Source: Sphingopyxis sp. PAMC25046 (GTDB taxonomy: Bacteria > Pseudomonadota > Alphaproteobacteria > Sphingomonadales > Sphingomonadaceae). Taken from it: 64,000 nt of DNA. Shown one piece after another: positions 24,827 to 32,775 of the stretch; the first letter of the stretch is position 1, and each line of letters starts with the position of its first letter. The notes beneath the pieces were generated by a model that was not told the origin of the DNA, ran no database searches, and was given only the letters and a program-made list of their open reading frames with translations. The position numbers were made by a program, and so were the translations under genes. The stretch spans positions 992,001 to 1,056,000 of the forward strand of contig NZ_CP039250.1 in the NCBI RefSeq assembly GCF_004795895.1, written 5' to 3'.

Positions 24827-26131
24827 ATGGGCGATATCGGCGCGGCGACCGTAAGGCGCATTACCTGGCGCCTGATGCCGCTGCTGTGCCTTCTCTATCT
24901 TGTAGCTTATATCGACCGGCAGAATGTCGCCTATGCCAAGCTGCAGATGGTCGGCGACCTTCGGCTCAGCGAAGCCGCCTATGGCCTGGGGTCGGCGTTG
25001 TTTTTTCTCGGCTATTGCATCTTCGAGATTCCGAGCAATCTGATCCTCGAACGCGTCGGCCCGCGAATCTGGTTCGCGCGAATCATCGGGGCGTGGGGCC
25101 TCGTGACGCTCGCGCTGGGGTTCGCCTGGACGCCGACGAGCTTCTACATCTTGCGTTTTCTGTTGGGGGTGGCCGAAGCTGGTTTCTTCCCCGGCGTGCT
25201 CTACCTGCTGACCCTCTGGTTTCCGCAGGCCGAGCGGGCGCGGGCGATCGGGCTGTTCCTGATCGCAAGTGCCTTCGCCAACGCGGTCGGCGCGGCGCTC
25301 GGCGGACTGCTGCTGGAACTCGACGGCGTGTGCGGCCTGCGCGGATGGCAATGGGTGTTCATCGTCACCGCGATCCCGGCGCTGTTGCTCGTTCCCGTCG
25401 TGCTCGCGCGCCTGCCACGCGGGCCCGCCGAAGCGCAGTGGCTCACCGATGCGCAAAAGACATGGCTCGCCGACACGCTTGCTGCGGAGGGAGGCACGCG
25501 CGAGCACGCCAATCCACTGCGTGCGCTGGGCGATTTTCGCGTGATCCTGCTCTGCATCGCCTTTCTCGGCTTTCCACTGTCGGCCTATGGCCTCAGCTAT
25601 TGGCTTCCGACGATCGTTCGCGGTTTCGGGGTGGATGATGGCGTCAATGGCTTGCTCAACATCATTCCCTGGCTGGTCGTCGCGGCCGCGCTGTGGTGGC
25701 TTCCGCGCTGGGCCGCGCGCAGCACCGGCTCGCGACGCTTCATAGTGGGTCCGGCGCTGATCGGGGCGTTCAGCCTGATGATGGCGGCGGCGCTGCCATC
25801 GCCGATACTGCAGTTCACCGCGCTGTGCATCGCCGCTGCGGCAATCTTTGCTGGCCAGCCCTTTTTCTGGGTGCTTCCGGGGCGCCTTCTGACCGGCGCG
25901 GCGGCGGCGGCGGGCTTTGCGGCGATCAATTCGGTGGGGAATCTCGGCGGCTTCGTCGCGCAGGCGGTCGTGCCGAAAATCCATGACGCGACCGGCAGCG
26001 ATCTGGCCCCGATGATCTTCCTCGCCGCCATGCTCGCTTTCTCGGCCGCCGCGATCTTCCTGATCGAACGCCGCATTCCGCGGGGTGCCGCCGACCGATT
26101 TCCGGTTGCCACGTCTGGCGACTCTTTATAA
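24827..26131 (+). CDS. MFS transporter, anion:cation symporter type (sugar acid uptake)
   Basis: A 434-residue inner-membrane protein with 12 predicted segments. The N-terminal LMPLLCLLYLVAYIDRQNVAYAK and the GVAEAGFFPGVLYLLTLWFP segment are typical of the ACS branch that includes DgoT (galactonate) and tartrate/phthalate permeases. It probably brings an acidic sugar such as galactonate, or another uronate/aldonate released from the polysaccharide, into the cytoplasm. ATG 24827 is preceded by GGGAGAGG. The GH2 gene starts 33 bases later, with an additional operator candidate between them. Confidence 0.85.
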   Translation: MGDIGAATVRRITWRLMPLLCLLYLVAYIDRQNVAYAKLQMVGDLRLSEAAYGLGSALFFLGYCIFEIPSNLILERVGPRIWFARIIGAWGLVTLALGFAWTPTSFYILRFLLGVAEAGFFPGVLYLLTLWFPQAERARAIGLFLIASAFANAVGAALGGLLLELDGVCGLRGWQWVFIVTAIPALLLVPVVLARLPRGPAEAQWLTDAQKTWLADTLAAEGGTREHANPLRALGDFRVILLCIAFLGFPLSAYGLSYWLPTIVRGFGVDDGVNGLLNIIPWLVVAAALWWLPRWAARSTGSRRFIVGPALIGAFSLMMAAALPSPILQFTALCIAAAAIFAGQPFFWVLPGRLLTGAAAAAGFAAINSVGNLGGFVAQAVVPKIHDATGSDLAPMIFLAAMLAFSAAAIFLIERRIPRGAADRFPVATSGDSL

Positions 26132-26136
26132 AACAC

Positions 26137-26151
26137 ATTGATCATATAAAT
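26137..26151 (+). promoter_or_regulatory. Candidate shared operator, site F
   Basis: ATTGATCATATAAAT in the 33-base gap before the GH2 gene, 12 of 15 positions matching the site at 21733-21747. It suggests a separate promoter for the GH2-sulfatase pair. Confidence 0.45.
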
Positions 26152-26163
26152 TGGGAGGGTCCG

Positions 26164-28167
26164 ATGAAGTCTGTTTCGAAGCTGCTTGTGGTTGCCGCGC
26201 TCTTGGCGAGCAGCGCCAGCGTCGCCGCCTATGCGCAGACCGCGGCGCCGCCGCCCAAAAAGCCTGCCAATTCGACCACCAATACCGCAGGCTATACCGC
26301 ACCGGGCAGCACCGAGGGCGGGCCTGCCTATGTCGGCCCGATCATGAGCGAGTGGGGCCGCAAGGTGACGCCCGAAAATGCGTGGCGCAGCTACCCGCGT
26401 CCGCAGATGGAACGCGACACCTGGATGAACCTCAACGGGCATTGGGATTATGCAATCCGCCCCGCGAACGAGCCGCAGCCGGCGGCGATGGACGGCAAGA
26501 TTCTCGTCCCCTTCGCAGTCGAATCGAGGCTATCGGGCGTCGCGCGCAAGCTGATGCCCGACGACCGGCTCTGGTATAAGCGCAGCTTCACGCTGCCCGC
26601 GAAATGGCCGGGCCAGCGCACCTTGCTCCACTTCGGCGCGGTCGATTTCGAATCGACCGTACTCGTCAACGGCGTCGTCGTCGGCAGCCACAGGGGGGGC
26701 TCTGACCCGTTCAGTTTCGATGTCACCCGTTATCTGCGGTCTGGCGCGAACGAGCTCGTCGTGCAGGTCACCGACCCGACCTCGACCGGTGACCAGCCGC
26801 GCGGCAAGCAAACGCTCGAACCGCGCGGCATCTGGTACACCGCGGTCAGTGGGATATGGCAGACTGTGTGGCTCGAACCTGTCGCCGATCTCCATATCGC
26901 CGACCTTCGCGCGGTGCCCGATATCGACAAGGGCGAGCTGACGGTCGATGTCGCGCTCAGCAACACCGCGACGCCCAGCGACGCCGTGCGCATCACCGCG
27001 CGCGACAAGGGCAAGGTGATCGCGACGACGATCATTCGCGGCAACCGGCAGGGGGTGCTCAAGATCCCGAATGCGCGCCTCTGGTCGCCGGACGATCCCT
27101 ATCTCTATGACCTTACCGCCGAGCTGGTGAAGGTGACCCCGCCGCAGGGTGCGGGGAACGACCGCACCGGCCTGCCGCCGATGACCCGGCGCGAGGTTGC
27201 GGCCTATGCCGCAGCGACGGTGGTCGGCAGCCCGAGCGACAGCGTCAAAAGCTATTTCGGGATGCGCAAGATTTCGACCGGCGTCGATCCGAAGACGGGC
27301 AAGATGGCGCTGCTTCTCAACAACAAGCCGCTCTTTCACAACGGAACGCTCGATCAGGGCTGGTGGCCCGAAAGCCTGCTGACCCCGCCGTCGGAAGAGG
27401 CCGCGCGCAGCGATATCGTCTTCCTGAAAAAAGCCGGGTTCAACATGCTGAGGAAGCATATCAAGGTCGAGCCGGCGCAATATTATCACGATGCCGACAG
27501 CCTCGGCATATTGATCTGGCAGGACATGCCCTCCGGCGCATTCGGCGATCAGGCCGTGCGGCGTCCGAGCGACCGCGAGGCGACCTTCACCTCGGCGGGC
27601 ATGGCGCAATATCAGGCCGAACTGGCGCGAATGATCGGCGCGCTCCGCGCCTTCCCGTCGATCGTGATGTGGGTTACCAACAACGAAGGCTGGGGTCAGT
27701 ATGATGTCAAGACCGTCGGCAGCATCGCGAAGAATATGGATCCGAGCCGACTCGTCAACAATGCGAGCGGCTGGTTCGACGTGCCGGGCAGCGGGTCGGA
27801 CGTCTATGACATCCACACCTATGATGAAGTGCCCGTCGAGCCCGCGCCGCAGGCCGACCGGCCGATCGTGACCGGCGAATTCGGCGGCGTCGGGCTGCCG
27901 ATCCCAGGGCATCTGTGGTTCACCGACCGCGATGCGCGCATCTATCAGTTCGCGACCGACAAGGAAGATTATCGCCGCCGTTACAAGATCAAGTTCGACG
28001 AGATCATCCGTCAGGCGAAAGAACTGGGGCTCGCCGCATCGGTCTACACCGAAACGAGCGACGTCGAGGGCGAACTCAATGGACTCCTCACCTATGATCG
28101 CGCGGTGTCGAAGCTGCCGGTCGAGGATTTCGCGAAGATCGCGAAGCCGCTGTTCGAGGATAAATAA
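26164..28167 (+). CDS. Secreted GH2-family glycoside hydrolase
   Basis: A 667-residue protein with a signal peptide (KLLVVAALLASSASVAAYAQ). Order of domains: jelly-roll sugar-binding domain (WMNLNGHWDYAIRP, WYKRSFTLP, NGVVVGSHRGGSDPFSFDVT, EPRGIWYTAVSGIWQTVWLE), an immunoglobulin-like domain (about 260-330) and a TIM barrel. The barrel carries VTNNEGWGQYD (acid/base E508) and VTGEFGG (nucleophile E572). It is shorter than LacZ and resembles the compact GH2 enzymes common in polysaccharide loci. Beta-galactosidase or beta-galactosidase-like activity would feed the galactose pathway, but GH2 also includes glucuronidases and mannosidases. Cotranscribed with the sulfatase 15 bases downstream. Confidence 0.88.
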   Translation: MKSVSKLLVVAALLASSASVAAYAQTAAPPPKKPANSTTNTAGYTAPGSTEGGPAYVGPIMSEWGRKVTPENAWRSYPRPQMERDTWMNLNGHWDYAIRPANEPQPAAMDGKILVPFAVESRLSGVARKLMPDDRLWYKRSFTLPAKWPGQRTLLHFGAVDFESTVLVNGVVVGSHRGGSDPFSFDVTRYLRSGANELVVQVTDPTSTGDQPRGKQTLEPRGIWYTAVSGIWQTVWLEPVADLHIADLRAVPDIDKGELTVDVALSNTATPSDAVRITARDKGKVIATTIIRGNRQGVLKIPNARLWSPDDPYLYDLTAELVKVTPPQGAGNDRTGLPPMTRREVAAYAAATVVGSPSDSVKSYFGMRKISTGVDPKTGKMALLLNNKPLFHNGTLDQGWWPESLLTPPSEEAARSDIVFLKKAGFNMLRKHIKVEPAQYYHDADSLGILIWQDMPSGAFGDQAVRRPSDREATFTSAGMAQYQAELARMIGALRAFPSIVMWVTNNEGWGQYDVKTVGSIAKNMDPSRLVNNASGWFDVPGSGSDVYDIHTYDEVPVEPAPQADRPIVTGEFGGVGLPIPGHLWFTDRDARIYQFATDKEDYRRRYKIKFDEIIRQAKELGLAASVYTETSDVEGELNGLLTYDRAVSKLPVEDFAKIAKPLFEDK

Positions 28168-28182
28168 GGCAGGGGAAAGCCG

Positions 28183-29658
28183 ATGGCACGACGTACCGCG
28201 ATCGCCCGCTGGGCCGCGACCACCATGCTCGCGGCGCTCATGGGCGTCGCGGCGCCCGTGACGGCGACGACTACCGCGGCCGACAGGTCCGCTTCCTCCG
28301 CGGCGGTGGGCAAGCCCAACATATTGTTCGTTCTCGTCGACGACATGGGCTTCGGCGACCTATCGGTGATGGGGAACCAAAAGGTCCAGACACCCAACCT
28401 CGACCGGTTGGCACGCGAAGGCGTGCTGATGACGCAATTCTATGACTCGGCGCCGATTTGCTCCGCATCGCGTGCGGGGTTGCTTACCGGACGTTTTCCC
28501 GCCGAGGTCGGCTTCATCAACTATGTCAGCGACCGCGCATACAACAAGGCGGTCGGCCAAGCGGATTGGCTCGACCCAAAGCTCCCCAACATCGCGCGGC
28601 TGCTGAAGGGCGCCGGCTATGATACCGCGCATATCGGCAAATGGCATCTCGGCGGCGGGCGCGACATCGGTGATGCGCCCTGGCCGACGGCCTATGGTTT
28701 CGACCATAGTTTCACGACCTTCGAAGGGCTCGGACCGCGCGTGCTGGTGTCCGACGAGGAACGCTTCCTCGCCGAGCAATCGGACAAGCTCGGCGAAGGA
28801 CCGCGCTTCTGGGAACTCAAGACCAATCTCACCGGGCTATATGCCGACATGACGGTCAACTTTGTCGCGCAGCATGCGGAGAGGCCTTGGTTCGTGAACC
28901 TCTGGCTCAACGACATGCACGATCCCTGGGCGCCCGACGACGAAAGCCTTGAGGACGTCATGGGCAAGGGCACGTCCTCCGATGACGACCGGATGCTCGC
29001 CTCGCTGGTCAAGATGGACAAGACGCTCGGCCGCCTGTTCGACCGCCTCGACCAGATGGGCGAGATGGACAATACGCTCGTCATCGTCACCAGCGACAAC
29101 GGCCCGTCGTCGTCGCCGCGCTATTACAAGGATGGCCAAGTCGCCCCGGGCAGCACCGAAAATCTGCGCGGCCGCAAATGGAGCCTCTATGAAGGCGGCA
29201 TTCGCCAGCCGCTGATCCTCTACTGGCGCGGCCATACCAAGGCCGGCTATCGCGACGAGCGGACGGTGGGGCAGGGCGTCGACCTTTTGCCGACGCTCGC
29301 GCGCATTGTCGGGGCGCGGATACCCGTGGGGGTGGATGGCGTCGACCTGTCACCGGTGATCGAGGGTCGCGCGATCGCCGGGCGGCCTGACCTCTATTGG
29401 GCTTATGGCAAGGAAGGCGCGCCAAAGGAAACGCCGCAGCCGGCGCTGGAACGCGACCAGGCGCCGCCTTTTGCGATCCGCGAGGGCGACTGGAAACTGC
29501 TCGCCGAGGCGGGCGGCACCAATCCGCAGCTCTTCGATCTGGCGAACGATCCCACCGAAGCCACCGATGTCGCGATGAGCCAGCCTGCGATTCGCGACCG
29601 CCTGCTCGGCAAGCTCAGGGCCTGGATGGCGACACTCCCCAAATATCGGGCGCAATAA
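28183..29658 (+). CDS. Secreted arylsulfatase-type sulfatase (paralogue of 20164-21693)
   Basis: A 491-residue type I sulfatase with a signal peptide (TTMLAALMGVAAPVTA). The modification site is PICSASRAGLLTG with Cys93, the C-x-A-x-R form. NILFVLVDDMGFGDLSVMG, HIGKWHLGGGRDIGD, VSDEERFLAEQSDKLG and TSDNGPSS repeat the paralogue almost word for word, so the two arose by a recent duplication. The regions that differ, such as the segment after LTGRFPAEVGF, may set regiospecificity. ATG 28183 has AGGGGAAAG upstream. Second gene of the GH2 operon. Confidence 0.9.
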   Translation: MARRTAIARWAATTMLAALMGVAAPVTATTTAADRSASSAAVGKPNILFVLVDDMGFGDLSVMGNQKVQTPNLDRLAREGVLMTQFYDSAPICSASRAGLLTGRFPAEVGFINYVSDRAYNKAVGQADWLDPKLPNIARLLKGAGYDTAHIGKWHLGGGRDIGDAPWPTAYGFDHSFTTFEGLGPRVLVSDEERFLAEQSDKLGEGPRFWELKTNLTGLYADMTVNFVAQHAERPWFVNLWLNDMHDPWAPDDESLEDVMGKGTSSDDDRMLASLVKMDKTLGRLFDRLDQMGEMDNTLVIVTSDNGPSSSPRYYKDGQVAPGSTENLRGRKWSLYEGGIRQPLILYWRGHTKAGYRDERTVGQGVDLLPTLARIVGARIPVGVDGVDLSPVIEGRAIAGRPDLYWAYGKEGAPKETPQPALERDQAPPFAIREGDWKLLAEAGGTNPQLFDLANDPTEATDVAMSQPAIRDRLLGKLRAWMATLPKYRAQ

Positions 29659-29662
29659 TGAA

Positions 29663-29691
29663 AGGCTCCGTCGCGATGAGCGACGGGGCCT
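29663..29691 (-). terminator. Terminator for the second receptor gene
   Basis: On the minus strand GGCCCCGTCGC pairs with GCGACGGAGCC, followed by TTTCATT. It lies downstream of the receptor stop in the convergent gap. Confidence 0.6.
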
Positions 29692-29707
29692 TGCGCTGTA
29701 TTGGAGA

Positions 29708-29740
29708 GGGCGGCGGCAGATCGATGCCGCCGCCCTTTTC
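29708..29740 (+). terminator. Terminator after the GH2-sulfatase operon
   Basis: GGGCGGCGGCA (29708-29718) pairs perfectly with TGCCGCCGCCC (29725-29735), followed by TTTT. It lies about 50 bases after the sulfatase stop. Confidence 0.8.
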
Positions 29741-29742
29741 CG

Positions 29743-32559
29743 TCAGAATTTGACGCGGACGCCGATCGAATAGGTGGTCTCGTCGTACGCCATCTCGTTG
29801 TTGATATTCGTATATCCGGGATAGCCGTAGTAGGTCGAAGTATTGTTACCGAGGATATTGGTACCGCCGACATCGACGCGAATCTTGTCGGTGATGTCAT
29901 AGCCGATGTTGAAGTCGAGCCGTCCTGCGCCGCGCGCATAGGTGACGAGCGCGGGCACCGCGACGACGTCGATCGTCTCGTCGGTGAAGGGCCGCAACGT
30001 CGGCTCGCCGCTCGCGTCGAGCGAAAGATATTTGGAGCGGTAGGTGTAAACCAGCCGCCCGCTGATCCCGCTCTTCTCGTACAACAGGCCGACGGTATAA
30101 TTATATTTCGACACACCCTGCAGCGCATAGCCCGCGAGTGGATCGTCCCCGCCGACCTTGGAATCGGCAAGCGTAAAGGCGCCCTGTACGCCTAGGCCCG
30201 ACAGCGCGCCCGGCAGGAAGTCGAAGAAATATTGGGTGCTGAGTTCGATACCCTTCAGCGTCGCCTGCCCGACGTTGCGCGGACGCGACACCGAATAATC
30301 GACACCGTCGATCGTTTCCACCGCCCCGCTGGTAATGACGCGGTCGCTGATGTCGCGATAATAGCCCGCGACCGCGATATAGCCACTGGGGAAATAATAT
30401 TCGAAGGTCGCGTCCAGGCTTTCGGACTTTTGCGCCTTGAGGCCGGGATTGCCAGCATTGCCGGTGCTCTGGACCAGCGGGTTGTTCGACTGGTTGAGCG
30501 TGATCGCCGGATTGAGCGCGCCGAAATTCGGGCGGCGCAGCGATTTGGCATAGCCGAAGCGAATCTGGATATCGTCGCCAATCCGGAACCGCGCCGTCGC
30601 GTTGGGCAGCCAGTCATGATCGACCGTGTCGGCGGTCAGCCGGTCATATTCGCCGCCGCCCGCCGGTACGAAGGTACCGATCGTTCGGCTCGTGCGGATA
30701 TAGCGGACCCCGACGACGCCATCCAGCGTGACGCTGTTCGACAGGTCGGCTTCATATTTGCCCTGCACATAGGCGGCGAGCGTGTCTTCCTTGGCGTCGA
30801 ATGCGCGCCCCGGATCGAAGTCGGGCCGACCCGCCGGCAGGCCGAAATAGGCGCGCGCAGCGTCGAGTCCGTCTTCGGACAGCAGGAAGTCGGGGTTCGG
30901 TATATAGAAACGCGAACCATTGTTGAGGTCGGGTGCCCGAGAACCGAGCGTGAGGAAATCGTCGGGCAGGCCGGTGTCCGACACGAGCACGGCGGTTGCC
31001 TCGGTCCCCGTCCCGATATTGCCGCCGGGCGTCGCCTTGTTGAGATTGACCGCTTGTTCTTCGGCCGAACGGTGCGCGTAGCGGACACCGACCGCGATAT
31101 TTGACAGGAAGCCGTCGAGATCATAATCGACGTCGCCCTTCGCCTGGAACAGCTTGCCGCGATTTTCGGTGAAATTCTGGATCAGCGCGTTGCGTATATA
31201 AAGATTGTCGCGGCTCAGCAGCGCGTCGCCGGGAACGGTATATTCGGCGTGACCGTCGACATCCATCGTCACGGTCAGGCTGGGCAGCCGCTGGCCGATG
31301 TCCGAAGTGATGTTCTGAAGTTCGTATTTCGAGGTCTGATAGGCGACGTCGAGCACAGCGTTCAGGCGGCCCTCGTCATATTTCAGCCCGCCGGCGAACT
31401 GCTTGTTTCGCTGGTTGAGGTCGCGCGCCTGCGTCGTCTGGTTCGACACCAGATTGGCAAAGGTCATGCTTTCGGGCTGACACAGTTCAACCTTGTCATA
31501 CGGCGTCAGCGTCTGGTTGCCGACCGCGTCGGTCTGGATCACCGGATTGTTGCCGTTGTTGCGCCGCACTCGGGTCTGGATACAACTGGTCCCCGGCGTC
31601 ACGTCGGTGATCGTCGTTCCGTTGGTGAAAGGCTGGATATTCGCGCCATTACGGCTGCCGCGGTCGCGGAAATAGGTGTAGAAACCCTCGACATAGACCT
31701 CGAGCGGCGGCGAGGCTTGCCATTGCAGCGCGCCATTGAGCTGGTGCCGCTCGATAAAGCCTTGTTGCGGAAAGTTCTGGAGGATGCCGGGGATGACATA
31801 GCCCGGCGTGTTGAACGGCGCGGTGTTGGTGCTGCGCCGCTGGAACAGCACCGTCGTCGCGCGATAATAGTCGGACTTGGAATAGGTGCCGTTGATCAGC
31901 GCCCCGATCTCGCCAATGCCGGTGTCCCAGCGGTCGGTCGCCAACAGGCTGAATTGAGGATTGATCTTGTCGACGCGGTCGCCGTAATTGGCGCGGCCGG
32001 CGGCGACGATGGTCGGATCCCTGAAATTGAACGGACGGTTTAGCTGGAGGTCGATGACCCCGGCAAGCCCGCCTTCGGTCAGCTCGGCGGTTTGCGACTT
32101 GAAGACATTGACGCGCGACAGCGCCTCGGCGGGCATGTCCTGCAGGTCGAAGTTGCGGCCGACGGTCGAAAACACCTCGCGGCCGTTGACCGTCGTGAGC
32201 ACGTCTGGAAGGCCGCGAACGCGGACGTCGCCAAGCTCGTTGTTGCGGTTCACCGACACCTGGACGCCAGGCACGCGCTGGAGCGCGGCGGCGGTGGTGG
32301 GGTCGGGAAGCTTGCCGATGTCCTGCGCCACGATCGCATCGACGACCTGCACCGACTCGCGCTTGATGTCGGCGGCGCGCTCGAGCGAGCGGCGGATGCC
32401 GGTGACGACGATCGCATCCTCGGTATTTTCCCGTGGCGCGTCGGCCAGGGTGTCGCTGGCGACGGCACCGCCCGCGTCGGTCGACTGGCCCCACGCAGGT
32501 ACGCTCGCGACGAGTGCAATGACCGACACGGCGGCCGAAAAACCTGTCTGCTTCTTCAT
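29743..32559 (-). CDS. TonB-dependent outer-membrane receptor, carbohydrate type (paralogue 2)
   Basis: About 938 residues; signal peptide (FSAAVSVIALVASVPAWGQ), then AIVVTGIRRSLERAADIKRESVQ, DIGKLPDPTTAAALQRVPG, VRVRGLPDVLTTVNGRE, and a barrel ending in YSIGVRVKF. Plug and C-terminal strands align closely with the receptor at 13611-16409, while extracellular loops differ, as expected for receptors of two related oligosaccharides. ATG 32559 has GAGAGGGAAG upstream. It is divergent from the sulfatase at 32776 over operator site G and convergent with the GH2-sulfatase operon. Confidence 0.93.
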   Translation of the reverse strand: MKKQTGFSAAVSVIALVASVPAWGQSTDAGGAVASDTLADAPRENTEDAIVVTGIRRSLERAADIKRESVQVVDAIVAQDIGKLPDPTTAAALQRVPGVQVSVNRNNELGDVRVRGLPDVLTTVNGREVFSTVGRNFDLQDMPAEALSRVNVFKSQTAELTEGGLAGVIDLQLNRPFNFRDPTIVAAGRANYGDRVDKINPQFSLLATDRWDTGIGEIGALINGTYSKSDYYRATTVLFQRRSTNTAPFNTPGYVIPGILQNFPQQGFIERHQLNGALQWQASPPLEVYVEGFYTYFRDRGSRNGANIQPFTNGTTITDVTPGTSCIQTRVRRNNGNNPVIQTDAVGNQTLTPYDKVELCQPESMTFANLVSNQTTQARDLNQRNKQFAGGLKYDEGRLNAVLDVAYQTSKYELQNITSDIGQRLPSLTVTMDVDGHAEYTVPGDALLSRDNLYIRNALIQNFTENRGKLFQAKGDVDYDLDGFLSNIAVGVRYAHRSAEEQAVNLNKATPGGNIGTGTEATAVLVSDTGLPDDFLTLGSRAPDLNNGSRFYIPNPDFLLSEDGLDAARAYFGLPAGRPDFDPGRAFDAKEDTLAAYVQGKYEADLSNSVTLDGVVGVRYIRTSRTIGTFVPAGGGEYDRLTADTVDHDWLPNATARFRIGDDIQIRFGYAKSLRRPNFGALNPAITLNQSNNPLVQSTGNAGNPGLKAQKSESLDATFEYYFPSGYIAVAGYYRDISDRVITSGAVETIDGVDYSVSRPRNVGQATLKGIELSTQYFFDFLPGALSGLGVQGAFTLADSKVGGDDPLAGYALQGVSKYNYTVGLLYEKSGISGRLVYTYRSKYLSLDASGEPTLRPFTDETIDVVAVPALVTYARGAGRLDFNIGYDITDKIRVDVGGTNILGNNTSTYYGYPGYTNINNEMAYDETTYSIGVRVKF

Positions 32560-32738
32560 CTTCCCTCTCCCAGTTCCGTGCGCAGGCATTTTTGCCCTTG
32601 GCGCCGACAACGAGGAGGCTGGCCGTCGATGAGTCGGCGGGGCACTCCGGCCGCAAACCCGACTCTACCCAGCTCTTCCGCACCCTTTTCGTCGACGCTT
32701 CGCCGCGGACGTTGACCAACGGGCCAAATAAAGTCAAT

Positions 32739-32753
32739 ATATATATGATAAAT
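32739..32753 (-). promoter_or_regulatory. Candidate shared operator, site G
   Basis: On the minus strand ATTTATCATATATAT, 12 of 15 positions like the best site. It lies between the divergent second receptor and the sulfatase at 32776, 22 bases before the sulfatase start. Confidence 0.5.
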
Positions 32754-32775
32754 CGGTGAATAGGGAGAGTGACCG

